Source of the DNA: Hirsutella rhossiliensis
Lineage: Eukaryota; Ascomycota; Sordariomycetes; Hypocreales; Ophiocordycipitaceae
Direction of reading: 5' to 3'
Length of the DNA stretch: 64,000 nt
Assembly: GCF_020360975.1 (NCBI RefSeq)
Contig: NW_025408674.1
Coordinates: 2,976,001-3,040,000 of the forward strand
Below are positions 34,201 through 44,728 of this stretch, piece after piece (position 1 is the stretch's first letter; each line of letters begins with the position of its first letter). The notes below the pieces were generated by a model that saw only the letters and a list, made by a program, of their open reading frames with translations, was not told where the DNA came from and did not search any database. The translations under genes were made by a program, and so were the position numbers.

Positions 34201-35230
34201 ATAGTGAACCAGTGGCCTCGGGTTGCTGCACGAAGCAACATTCAGCGCTCCGGCCAGATGTCAACCTACGATCCATGGGCAGGAACCGGCTACTTGCTTT
34301 CGTTCTCCAGAATATGGGCGTGCTCAAGTCCTACGCAGCGCCCAACCAGACTTCCGTATATCTCGTGAGCGTGCCGCATCGTAATGCCCGTGAAGCAATT
34401 GTAATGTACATAGCGGCAAGATGGTGTGTATCGCTGAGACACCTGGCAGCCTCATGGATGGCGATGACGACGAAATGGGCAACCAAAGTTGTAGGAGCAC
34501 TGTCCCATTATACAGCACCATTTATAAGGCCCGAGACTAATTGCCAACGTCGAAGGCCCCGATGATGGGTTCGAAAAAGACATGCTTGCATTTTTCAACT
34601 ACGTTCTGCGCGACGAACCGCTCGAGGTGGCGCAAGTAAAGCAAGCGAAGCGAGAACTGGAGCCAATAAAGGCAGCACTAAAGGAAAGGACAGAGCAGAA
34701 TAGCAACCGTCGAGGGGTCAGGAGTCGCCGGGTCACGTTCAAGTTGCTAGCGCCTCCGGCAAAGCCATGTCGTCAAAGAGTGTGAACTATGTCCTCGATG
34801 AAGGAAATATGCATCAGAAATAGTGTCTATAGTGACTATATTCACACACAAGGTGGCTGCGACCTTGGTACAGCGTCGTACCAGGCAGCGATGTTTCATT
34901 GCAGATGGTGCCCGCATTCCCTGGACAGCGAGTCTCGTGCAGCCATCTTGGCAAATGAAAACGCTGCGAGAGCAGTCACCAACTGCATGTAGTGCTTGAA
35001 CAGGGCTCAAAGTCTCTCATGACCTCCAACATTCGCCCTTCCACTTTCTCTTGCCTGCATGCACCTCGGGGATTTGAAAAGGTACTAGCAGTAGTATTTA
35101 TCAATGGCTCTTCTGCTGCTTTGAAGCATCTATTAAAGGCATCAAAGGTGGCGCAAAAAGAAGTCCGAACATCGACTCTACCCTGTCTGGCCATCTATTG
35201 CCTCATTCCTTCAATATACACACTGCTCGC
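34201..35230. other. Non-repeat sequence, only weak coding signs
   Basis: Normal composition. Short plus-strand frames at 34,201-34,565 and 34,540-34,785 (including DMLAFFNYVLRDEPLEV) and a minus-strand frame at 34,976-35,194 could be pieces of decayed host genes. None shows a domain I recognise and none is long enough to call. Confidence 0.3.
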
Positions 35231-35231
35231 C

Positions 35232-35630
35232 ATGGCCTACGACACAGTCAAGGGCCCCCGCGTCCTGGTCAGAAAGGCGGCGTCTGACCAGATGACCAAC
35301 TTTGACGCCCTGCAGCAGGCCAAGGATTGGGAGAGTGCCGCTAGTCTTTAGGACCGGCGCCATTTATTCGCGAGCAGACTTGTATGCACTGAGCTCAGAC
35401 GACAACTGCCCGTTCTCGGAAACCAGGACGGGGCAGACACCAAGGTACAGCATCCATCCATCCAACGGCTCATCTATGGTCCGGGGGCCGTCGTTACAGC
35501 GGGCAAGTCGGAGCCTGAGCTCGTCTAGATGTTCGAACCCGATAGCCTGGGCCAAGTCTGGGCTGCCCTGGCCCCGTTTCTGCGTCCGGACTAGGCGGTG
35601 GTTATAACAGGCAAGACGTACAACGAATGC
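35232..35630 (+). pseudogene. Possible unidentified gene remnant
   Basis: From the ATG at 35,232 one plus-strand frame reads MAYDTVKGPRVLVRKAA and continues for about 130 codons with three TAG stops, through blocks such as RLIYGPGAVVTAGKSEPELV and FEPDSLGQVWAALAPFLRPD. TAG at plausible Trp/Gln positions would fit mild RIP. The opposite strand also has a 116-codon frame here (35,364-35,714), so the coding strand is uncertain. Confidence 0.3.
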
Positions 35631-35689
35631 TAAGGCCCTCTTGCGACGACTGGGCGGGGCCATATTGCTAAGGGGGTAGCAAAAGTTAG

Positions 35690-35865
35690 AAGATGCGATG
35701 GCGCAAGGAACCATATGGCCGAATAGGAATAATGGCGACGCGGACCAACATGGTGGTCAGCGTTAGTGGCGCGAGGGCCGGCTCCTGGAGCTTGTCGAGG
35801 AATGAGGACGAGACGTCGGAGGCGAAGAGGTGGAGGCAGGTCCGGTCCTAAGAAGAGACCAAGAC
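35690..35865 (-). pseudogene. Host gene remnant, 3' part, cut off by a Fot1-class insertion
   Basis: Minus-strand continuation of the gene remnant at 37,724-38,496. The frame reads through SSSFLDKLQEPALAPLTL and VRVAIIPIRPYGSLRH. The reading fits the end of the same fungal protein, separated from the first part only by the transposon and its TA duplication. Confidence 0.5.
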
Positions 35866-35867
35866 TA

Positions 35868-35922
35868 AGTCAGCCCACCTAAAGTCCGGCACACCCCAAC
35901 ACCGGCACTCTCCACAACACCA
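35868..35922 (+). repeat. Left TIR (55 bp)
   Basis: Exact inverted copy of 37,667-37,721; contains GTCCGGCACACCCC. Confidence 0.95.
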
Positions 35923-35993
35923 AGGTAGGCACATTCCAACAGTAATTGAAGCCGCATTTCAACGTTACGATAGTCAATTATAGTGTTTTCTAG

Positions 35994-37577
35994 CTATTCA
36001 AGCTGCCAGCTACCACATAGAGCTTTAAAATCTGCGCCTTGATTGGCTGCGGCAATAGCAGCCGGCTCGAGGATGCGCTCGAGCCGCTGCCTCGTCTTAA
36101 TAACTTGATCAATCCGTACGAACCGGCCATTAGGATCCTATAGAACCTTTTTCTGTTTTCGAGGCCGTAGACGATGCAATTGATGCTCAAGCTATTGTAT
36201 TCGAAGCTAGGCAGCTGCAAGCTGCCAATTTTGATTGTCAAGGGCGCGGCCAACTTTGCTAAAGAGTAGTCGGATTGTACGGTCAACTTGACCGCGATTT
36301 TCTAGCCCCACAACGAGGCGGCGAACTTCTTGCGATCGTTTAGGCGTTTTAAGGGCATCGTTATTAGCTAAGGAGCTAATATTCTTCCTTTTTAATAGCG
36401 TTAACGGCGTTAACGGCTGCGGCAAGACGAAGCGGCTTAATAAGGGCTTTACTATATTAATTGGCCATAAACCAGACCCGCGCCAACCTCCCTTGATGTT
36501 CTTTTCGGTTAGGCCAGCCTGCCGGGCTTCGTAGTAGATACGAAGGAAGGTAGCCTTGCTAATTGGCGCTGTATCGTCGAAAGATACGATTTTCTCGAGT
36601 TAACGTCGGTATGCGGCCTTAATAGGCGAGAAAACCGAGATATTAAGTGGTTGGAGGATATGTGAGGAGTGTGATAGTAGGAAAAGGAGATATATACCAT
36701 TCTAGAAGCATTCGTATATAAAATCATCAGTCTAATGACTCCCGTGGCCGTCAATAATAAGAAGAGTGTTGCCCTGCTTATGGTGCCTTGTTTGAGGGAT
36801 AAAAACCTGCTTTAGCCACTAAATAGCGATAGCATCACTTGTCTAGCCCTTTAGGGAGGCAATGAAGTCCTAATCTCGTAGAAAATCAAGTTCGTCAGGG
36901 AACCATTGGTGTTAAAGGTCTTGACCCTTAAAAATCATAAGGGGAGTCAAGGCCTGGCCTGTAGCAGAGACGCATTCGACTATTGTAGTCTAACAACGCG
37001 ATCCTAGCCGCTTTTTGAGAGTCTCTCGCTTCTCTGAGCTCCCTAGTACTAGACCATTGGAGCCGAGGCCCTCGAGGATACCCGTTTCGTCCATATTAAA
37101 GCGGGACTCCGGTGGGATTGCCTGTATAGCCGGCAGCTTAAGCAATTAGAACCATTCCTCGATACGGGCCATAGAGGCGCCGTTAACGCGAGCAGAATCG
37201 AGAGATCTACCTTTAATAGTACTAATCTCTGGGTTCCGGGCTAAAAAGCCCGAAATCCACTGCTTCCTAAGCGGACGGGTATCGCCGCCGGCCTTGACGA
37301 TGCGGCCGGCAAATTCCTTGACCTGATAATGCGTTGGAGGCAGCCCAAGGGCGGCCTGGGCAAGAACCCAGTCGGCAAGGTGTTTTTCCTGCTCTCGGCT
37401 AAGCCTCTGATATGCCTCTTTTGCCTCCTTGATGGGCAGAGCCCCTTTAAGACGTGTGTGGAGGGTCCCTCTTGGAATACCCCACTTTCGACTAGCATGA
37501 AGCTGAGGCATCCCGTTTTTAATAGCTTCGAGTGCTTCTTGGAGCTGGTTTTCGGTATACTTAGAAAGCCGAGGCAT
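35994..37577 (-). pseudogene. Fot1-class transposase with RIP-type nonsense codons
   Basis: It starts at the ATG at 37,575-37,577 (MPRLSKYTENQLQ). Residues 1-143 are open and form the Psq-type and Tc5/CENP-B-type helix-turn-helix region. Past a TAA at 37,146 the same frame continues: NMDETG near 37,090 (first Asp), LLIIDGHGSH near 36,755 (second Asp), and LQPLN about 36 residues on, where PLD is expected. The third catalytic Asp is therefore Asn, a DD35N after G-to-A. About ten further stops sit at expected Trp or Gln codons. The C-terminal part is readable to about 35,994. Length (~525 codons) is usual for Fot1. Dead. Confidence 0.9.
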
Positions 37578-37666
37578 CGCTGATGTAAATAGTATTTATT
37601 TTATAATTATAGGGCAAGAGATGCACGAGAAAACGCGGTTGCAATGTAATGTATTTGACGACGCGA

Positions 37667-37721
37667 TGGTGTTGTGGAGAGTGCCGGTGTTGGGGTGTGC
37701 CGGACTTTAGGTGGGCTGACT
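37667..37721 (-). repeat. Right TIR (55 bp)
   Basis: Exact inverted copy of 35,868-35,922, followed by the TA target duplication. Confidence 0.95.
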
Positions 37722-37723
37722 TA

Positions 37724-38496
37724 TTGGCTGACGGCCAGTGAGCACCCGCGGCTGGGACGGGTTGCAGGCATGGCCTACGTGGAATACCAGCTCGCCGTCC
37801 TCGTCGTGCCGCGACGATGACTTGCGCTGCTCTTATGTCATTGCAATCAGCATGGTAACGAGGTAGGGGTTCCGTAGTGGCTCCTTAGAGATGATGCTCT
37901 GCAGCTTGAGCTTGTATAGGGTCCACGTCGTGTCTCGGCCGCGGCGGGTGGTGCTGAGGGATGGACGCATCGAGTTGCCGCGCATGTCTGAGAGGCGCGC
38001 GAGGTCGACGTGGGCGACAGCAGGCAGAGTTGGGGTCGAGGCGGCCATGTCGGGCTGGGCTCGGCGATGAAAGGTTGCGTGGCAAGCCAAATAGCTTGAG
38101 AGCCGAAGCGAAAGACGACGTAGCGGTGCCTAGACTGTGGGCAGACGGGCCGTCAGAGACGAGACGTGGCCTGGACGACGGGGCGAAGACCATGTGTGCC
38201 TACCCCGGCCGCAGAGGACAGCCAGCATCGGCCAGCAGGCTATCCACGCACGTCCCGCGCACGTCTCGCCGCCAATGGTCAAGGTTGATCTTCCAGAAGA
38301 AGCTGCCCGTCGTATCCTCGACGTCGCATGCGTCGACGTCGGCAGCGCGAGCCTCGTCAAAGCGGCATTGCAGGAGCTCGAGCTGGTGGTCGGTCCAGTG
38401 CAGGGGCGCCACGTAGAGGCGCTCTTTGCAGTGCAGGCGGATCGTCTGGCCTAGTGACAGGGGCGGCGGGCGCGTGCAAGGCGCGGGCGTCGCCAT
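37724..38496 (-). pseudogene. Host gene remnant, 5' part (fungal hypothetical protein)
   Basis: It starts at the ATG at 38,494-38,496 (MATPAPCTRPPPLSLGQ). The frame reads IRLHCKERLYVAPLHWTDHQ and SFFWKINLDHWRRDVRG, then a TAG at 38,200 where Trp is plausible, then VFAPSSRPRLVSDGPSAHSL in the same frame. Near 38,060 the reading moves to another frame with VAHVDLARLSDMRG, RRGRDTTWTLYKLKLQSI and LRNPYLVTMLIAM, meeting a TAA at 37,833 where Gln fits. It resembles a hypothetical protein family I believe is common in filamentous ascomycetes, but I cannot name a function. The gene is broken by two nonsense codons, a frameshift or lost intron, and the 1,854-bp transposon. Confidence 0.6.
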
Positions 38497-38845
38497 GTGT
38501 GCGCCGTCTCATAGCTGGTGCCTTGTTGTTGACTTGTTAAAGTTGATGCTGCCTGTTGATGTGCTCGATAAGAGTGCTGTACATGAGAGCGGACCATTAG
38601 ATGGTCCGGTTCCGGCCTTGGAGGTAGTACTGTGTACACGTGCGAGTACTTTTTTCTAGACGGGCCTTCCTCTTAAGAGTTTGCTGTGACGACTTGGCGC
38701 GGATCGGAACAACATTGGAGCGCGTCGGACCCGTCGGGCGGTTAAATAGCGACTACTTCTTGGCGCACCAGCAGATTCCCTTGTCCATCCTTGCTTTCCA
38801 CATCAACTCCGCCTCTGCCTACTTACGTGCGTCGCTTCACACCTC

Positions 38846-39322
38846 ATGCAGCAACCAAGGCGAATCCTCGTTAGCGTATCGTCCAAAAGTCCTTGCTGGC
38901 CAAGGGCTTGGGCATATCCCGAGGAGATAATCGCCGTCGCCCTCAGCCTAGTTAAGGAAGACAATCTCATCTCATCCGATAAATACAACGACCCTTCGCA
39001 ATGTCTCTTTCTTGCAAAGGAGAGATGGGATGGACGGGTATTCATTGTCTTTGACGTCTTTCACGATGCGTATAACCCAGACAGCGCACACCTACCAGGG
39101 CAAAACGACTTGCCAGTCACCTTGGTTCATCTTAGCCGACGGAACAAAGTCAACGTCGCCCCTACGCCCGTAATGCGGAAACTCAACAGAGAGCTTGAAG
39201 AACTTCATAATTCGACTGGCCTAGAAAGCCGGCCGCCCTTCAGTGTCGATCACGCCAACGGCCAGCATCCAACCTACGACAGACCTCGAACTTGCATTAT
39301 TCTTCAAAGCCATACGTCCTAG
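38846..39322 (+). CDS. Hypothetical protein, 158 aa
   Basis: Not recognised. The frame from the ATG at 38,846 to TAG at 39,322 has ordinary codon use and composition unlike the RIPped surroundings. Residues 25-70 (EEIIAVALSLVKEDNL, CLFLAKERWDGRVFIVFDVF) look like a folded alpha/beta segment; the C-terminal half is polar. There is no signal peptide, membrane segment or known motif. The first ~20 residues are less convincing, and the true start could be elsewhere or follow an intron. It lies divergent to the host gene remnant starting at 38,496, with about 350 bp between. Confidence 0.45.
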   Translation: MQQPRRILVSVSSKSPCWPRAWAYPEEIIAVALSLVKEDNLISSDKYNDPSQCLFLAKERWDGRVFIVFDVFHDAYNPDSAHLPGQNDLPVTLVHLSRRNKVNVAPTPVMRKLNRELEELHNSTGLESRPPFSVDHANGQHPTYDRPRTCIILQSHTS

Positions 39323-41079
39323 TCCAAATAACTTGCTCGAGGTAAACCATCCGCACCATCTGGTCCCAATGCGAGTGTGTTATCTATTCTCAGGGGAGAA
39401 ATCACCAAGTTCATTGTAGATAGGGAGGGGGCGCATTCGCTTCGCGTAGGGTAAAAGGGCCGGTGACGGCGGATAAGGGGAGGTTATTGCCGAAGCAGCG
39501 CTTGTCTACCTCGTGCGCGTTCGTGTAGGACATGGGCTCCTGATCCTAGGATTACGTCGCGCCTCGCCCATAAGACTGGATGTCATCGCCAGCCATAGCT
39601 CGCGCTGAGCGTCGAGTTGAACGCCCTTGTTAGCGGCCGCATATGGTACAGCCAATTTCTCAACAGCCCATGCAAACAAAGTTGGGATATAAAGGAGCGT
39701 GTGCGGTTGGGCTGTTATCTCATTTGATTTACACGAGTAAAGCGGTTATCATGTACTAAATTTATCTCACGGTTCCTTTCTAGATGCTCCTCAACCTGTT
39801 CGGCCGCTTTCGTGTTTTGCAACTCTGAGCGAATGTCTTCCACTATTAAATGCAGAGTCGACATAGATTGCCGCAAATTCTACTGCCCTCAATGCTCTAG
39901 GAGCAACAGAGATGCATGACAATCAAGATCAGAGTCATCAGACCCCGGCCATTTCCTCTCATCCACTAGACTGACTGCTGGTGTCTGGTGTCGGAAGACT
40001 GCAAGTAGCACAAGTGGAATTTTCAACTTCGACTGTTGATCCTTGAGCATAAATCGCATGCTGTCGACCGTTGCACCGTGAAATGCACTCATCCTTCATA
40101 ACCGCGTTGCATTTGCCGCATCTTATTCGTTTCCAGCGGCACATGTTGCTTAATCACAGACTTAACCAGTTAGCGATATTGCTTCCTAGTGTAACAGCCT
40201 TGTGCGCTTACCAATGTAGATGCATGGATACAGAAACTGCTATTTTATACGCAGGGCGACGCGTATTGATGTAGTTCATGTTGAGATTCATAGCAGTGGG
40301 AAAGATACCGACCTTAATATTTGCAAAGTAGGAGCAACAAGACCCTTTTCTCTACATAGGCTTACAGCGTTCTGAGCTTCCTAATCAAGGTAAGCTTGGA
40401 CGCATGTAAGCTGCAGTGTTTGGACTAGGTTGTACGCACTACCAAGGAGAAGTAAGAGCTATATTCGTACCTATGAGCCGTGCCGTTGCGCCTACCCTCC
40501 TGGCGTGGCGCCTTCGAGTTGTACCCACTACTACTACTGCTACTACTACTACTACTACGAACTACCGCTCTCCGTGGACTAACCCTAGGACCACACCTTC
40601 GCGTTGGCTTTCTATTCCTCTCATGGGCTGTGTGCTCTCAGCGGCGTCCCCTATAGCGCCCTCTGGCCCGTCCCCTGGCCGCGGCAGTATGCTGTAGGGC
40701 TGTCTTTGCCGTGCTGTTGGACCTATAGCTAGGCCCGCTGCGCTCGGTGGCTGTGTCGCTGAGGCCGCCCCCGGTGTCGGCCGCGGTTGGATATTCCGGA
40801 AGGGCGGCTGCTGGCTTATATCCATATGCTGTCTTGGCCGCCCCGGCTACCTTTCCGACCAAGCCGCAGCGCTTTGGCCGGACCTTGGCGGCGTGAGAAG
40901 AAAGCCAACCTCACCTTCGCCGGCTTCTCTACGCTTCCCTTCCCGCCTCGTCTCCAGTGTCGATGGTGCCGTCTTCTCTTCCATCGCCCCCTGGTTGCTT
41001 GTGCCTGGGGGCGTCCTTACCGCCGCCTTCGCTTCGGCAGCACCAGGCTTTCTATCCATATACCATACTCTATATAGAA
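39323..41079. other. No clear gene
   Basis: Normal-composition sequence with only short frames. A minus-strand stretch at 39,959-40,144 is Cys-rich (IRCGKCNAVMKDECISRC), but without enough length or context to call. 40,680-41,080 is GC-rich with open frames on both strands, probably chance. Confidence 0.4.
40526..40559. repeat. (ACT)n microsatellite
   Basis: About eleven CTA/ACT units with one GCT interruption. Confidence 0.85.
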
Positions 41080-41185
41080 CAATTCTCGTATAGATTACGA
41101 ATTTCTCTCCGTATGGAATCTTATTCTATACGTATAGGATACCTAAAAATGACGTTATTTTTGCTTCGCTACGGCTCGGCGCTTG

Positions 41186-43560
41186 TTAGGCAATGGGCGT
41201 GGTTTCCCGCGATCTGGCCAAACTATCGTCGTTTTCTTCGCTCTCTGCTTCGACTAGTTCAACGGGGATCCTATATATAATGCCGCTTTTGATCTAGCTC
41301 TTTATGCACTCCCGCTTCTCGATTGTGCGACTTCCTAGCTAATATCTATCCTATGATATCGTACGCCGTGTACTAGAAAATACACGCTCTAGCTCGGCGG
41401 ACATAGCAGGTGCTAAAAGGATATCGACGGCCATTTTAGAGAGACGGGGATACCGCTGTTGCTGTTCTTCTCGGAGCTACTAAGTAGGCGGGGAGCAGTC
41501 GATAGCGACCGGCGTTTATATAATAAAGGATTTATACTTATCGAGCTCGTTTATTGCCGGTCGAACGATATCGAGCTCTCGAGCGAGCAATTTATACTTA
41601 TCGGGTGGTTATAGTTTATCTCGTAGTTCTGGCGTTGTGGTGGTAATCGGCAGCGTCTGGTGGTAGTCCTCCTAGTATTTCGTTACGCTATTAAGTACTA
41701 GTTTATGCTACGACTTAGACTAATTCTTTTTAACGTAGGCTATACGGCGTGACGGATAAAGCATTATTGCCGTACTATAGGCAGGGCTCTTATCCGTAAG
41801 CTAGTAGTACTTATTATATATAGCCTAAGAGGCAGCAATATAGCTACGGAGTGTATAGTTATCGTGGTGCTTTTAGAAAGCCTATATATAATGCCTATAA
41901 AGGACGTCTATAGTAAAGAGCGTACGGTCGAGGGTAGCGTAGCGACCCTCTATAAGCTAGGTAATCTTCTAGAATAGTTAAAGGAAAGTACGCGTTTCCC
42001 TTAGGATGCTCTACTTACTAGGGGCGAGATAGTCGTCCTATAGGTTCTTATAGTATCTTCTCTAGTACTACTCTATATGCTCCTAGAGATTAAGGGCAAC
42101 GTCTAGAAGTAGAAACCACGAGTTCTAGTATATATTATTATCTATCCCTAGCGACCGGCTAGCGCGTTTCTTAAAGAGATTCTACCTATAGTCGTTCTCG
42201 CGTATATAGACCGAGATATTATAGATTTTACTTAGAGGCCCTAATCGACGCTAACCTAGCGCTTTTTAAGTCTTAACCCGCTATATAAAGTCGGCACCGA
42301 ACGTAATTTCGTTATCGCCCTTAATCTACTCTAGAGCGGCTTATATAGCTTCCTTAGAGTCTATAAAAAGGAAGGCCTAAATAGCGAGGTTTATAATATA
42401 ACTATAGCATCGAATCCTCTACTTCCTTAGCTCCTAATTAATGCCCCTTACTTATAGATACTCGCTAAGAAAATAGTAGAGCTTATCGTTAGAGCTATAG
42501 TTATCGCCGGTATAAAAGCCGATCTTATTCTAGATATTATAGTCTTCGAGAACGTATTATAGAAGATTCTATTACTTAGCTCCGCTATAGCTACTTAGCC
42601 TATCGAGGCCTAGTAGCTCGAATAAGGCTAATAAGGCCTATAATATCTCCTTAGACTCTAGATTAATAAATTTAATATAAGTTCTAAGGAAGGCTTTATA
42701 ATTCGGAGCTATCTAGACGTTAGTAGATAGATAGAGCTTTAATAGCGAGGACTATAGCCTTCCTTCTCTATAAGATATCCTCTTATATATAATAGGAATT
42801 AGAGGTAAGCTTTTAGATAGAACCGTGTAAGAGGCTAATAATACCTTCCGCGGTATAGTTAATAGCACCGATAAGCGCGTATAGCTTTAGCTAGGAACTA
42901 TAATTATAAGAGAGGTTACGGACGGTAACGAGCTAGACTAGAGCCTCGAGAGCGGCCTTCTAATTAACTATAGCTCTAAGAGTGTCTTCCTACCTCCTTA
43001 ACTGCTTTATAGCGCTTACCTCGCTAGCCTTTACGAAAGCATCCTAGATAAGACTATCGCGCTACTTCTTAATAGGGTAGTTATAGGCGTCTAACTTAAT
43101 CCTATAGACTTTAAATAAGTAATAGCGGAAAGTAGTCGAGATACTTATCAAGTAAGTCGGGTCTATATAGTATATATAGTAGTAGATCTTCTTATTTTAC
43201 GAGGGCAACGGGCCGGCTCTAACTCTTAAGGCCCCCGCGGCTAGTCCTCTTAAATATCTATCTAGTATTTTATAGGCTCTTTAGCGCTCCTTATTAAAGC
43301 CTATCTCCTATTAGCGAGACTTCTAGGTATATAGCAATAGCTATAATAGTTAACCCTTAGCTTTTCCGGTTAGAATTCTCTCGCTAGTTACTAAGGCCGC
43401 TGCCCTAGTCTATGCCCTAGTAACTAAGCGATAGAAATAGCGAGTAGCGGCGGTAGAGGAAAACCCTTAGAAGGAATTAAAGGCTATCGCGTAGCTTGCC
43501 TTTAAGAAGAAAACCTCCGCGACTAGCTACCGTTATTTAAAAGGGCGGACCTTTTAATAC
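41186..43560 (-). pseudogene. hAT-family transposase relic
   Basis: Minus-strand frame ending at a TAA at 41,186. Reading backwards from the C-terminus: the hAT dimerisation domain (MAVDILLAPAMSAELERVF from about 41,440), preceded by YPRLSK and, where the family has Trp-Trp, two adjacent TAG codons. Further upstream, in the same type of frame, are GPLSKIYNISVYIRENDYR near 42,235, a GDNEITFGADF block, and CYSYIINLAI near 42,400 where RCxxHIINLA is expected, then YTGDNYSSNDKL near 42,520. The last matches the D-N motif of hAT catalytic cores. The N-terminal third is traceable in pieces to about 43,500. Heavy RIP in the 5' part, almost none at the 3' end. No TIRs or 8-bp duplication were identified. 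Confidence 0.8.
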
Positions 43561-44040
43561 CTATAGCTCCTTATTTCCGAAGAGAGCTATAAGGTTCGAG
43601 TAGATATATTATTAAGACCGGCTTTATAAAGGAATAAGAAGTCTCCTAAGGTCTTCCTTTATACTATTAAGGTTACGATTAACCTTATAGGAAAAGCGCG
43701 GTCGGGTTACTTATAGATCCTATCCTAGCTAACGAGCCGCTAATAACTCTATAAGGTAAAGAATTTTTATAGGGGAGAGTTATATAATATACTACTTATA
43801 TATACTTTTAATAGTAAGAGTAAGTATAAAGGGGCTAAAAATAGTATAAGTAGGGCTATATTAAGGTATAAATAGATTATACTAATTATAGCTATAATTA
43901 CTTTAAGGTTAATTTCTATATTTTTTTATTAAAACTTATAAAACTTAAATATACCTTTTAACTCTTATAGTATAGCTAGCGTAGGCTTAGCGTCCCTAGA
44001 TATATTAATATAAAAATATAGGGCAAAGGTATATATAAGG
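43561..44040. other. RIPped sequence, nothing recognised
   Basis: AT-rich, TpA-rich sequence between the hAT relic and gypsy A3. It may include the 5' end of the hAT element. Confidence 0.4.
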
Positions 44041-44226
44041 TATTATAGAGTAAGTAGAGGTATATATATAAGTACTATTTATAGGATAATATTAATAAGC
44101 TATATAGAGCTCTTTTATACGCGGCTAGCCCGCCCCTATATATATAGGATCCGGCCCTCTATACGTAACTATATAGCTTAGGCTATAGCCTAAGCCTATT
44201 ACCTATAATAGTTAAAGACTCTTATA
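44041..44226 (-). repeat. 3' LTR of gypsy A3 (186 bp)
   Basis: Matches 50,840-51,025; ends TATTATAGAG and GACTCTTATA on the plus strand. Confidence 0.9.
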
Positions 44227-44728
44227 TAATGCCCTCCTTTAAGCGCGGCGTAGAGCTACCTTATTAACGGCTCCTATATAATTAGGCCTATACCGCTAGC
44301 TCTTCCCTACCCTTTCCTATTAATCGAGCCGGCCCTACTAGCCTTATTATCCCCGCGCCTATTAGCCTAGGTAGCTAGAACCTAGCTCTATACTTATTAG
44401 CCGGCTAGCTATTTAAATAGGAGCGCAACCTATTATATACGCCCTTAGGTAGCCGGCGGCTAGTCTAGACCTATATAAGCCTTAGGTTACCCGTCCCCTC
44501 TACCTTAAGTAGTATCCTTTACTAAGGGGTATATAAGGCGGCATCCCCCCTTTCCCCCTTCCCTTCCTTCTCTCTTTTCTTTAACTATAGTAGTAATATT
44601 AATAAGTAAGTTCTACTCTACCTAAGGCATTAGTCCGTTCTTAGCTATATAGGCCGCTCTATTAACGTATACTTATAGTAATAATAGTAGTAGTAATAAC
44701 GGCCTTAATAATAATAATAACTTTAATT

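Larger units (their letters stand above)
35868..37721 (-). mobile_element. Fot1-class DNA transposon (1,854 bp), lightly RIPped
   Basis: Perfect 55-bp inverted repeats (35,868-35,922 and 37,667-37,721) start AGTCAGCCCACC and are flanked by TA (35,866-35,867 and 37,722-37,723). Size, TA target and the transposase type on the minus strand fit the fungal Fot1/Pot2 group. It lies inside a host gene remnant on the same strand. Confidence 0.95.

Noticed and set aside
34140..34565. 141-codon plus-strand frame
   Set aside because: It starts within the right TIR of the 2.1-kb transposon and has no recognisable domain; it is at best a chance extension.
37833..38416. Several plus-strand frames of 70-150 codons
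   Set aside because: They are GC-rich shadows of the minus-strand host gene remnant, whose codons make better protein sequence.
39959..40144. Small Cys-rich protein, possible effector
   Set aside because: No signal peptide was seen, the frame is very short and overlaps another, and there is no supporting context.
40562..41059. Overlapping Pro/Gly-rich frames on both strands
   Set aside because: Frames are open on both strands because of high GC; no domain or codon bias favours either.
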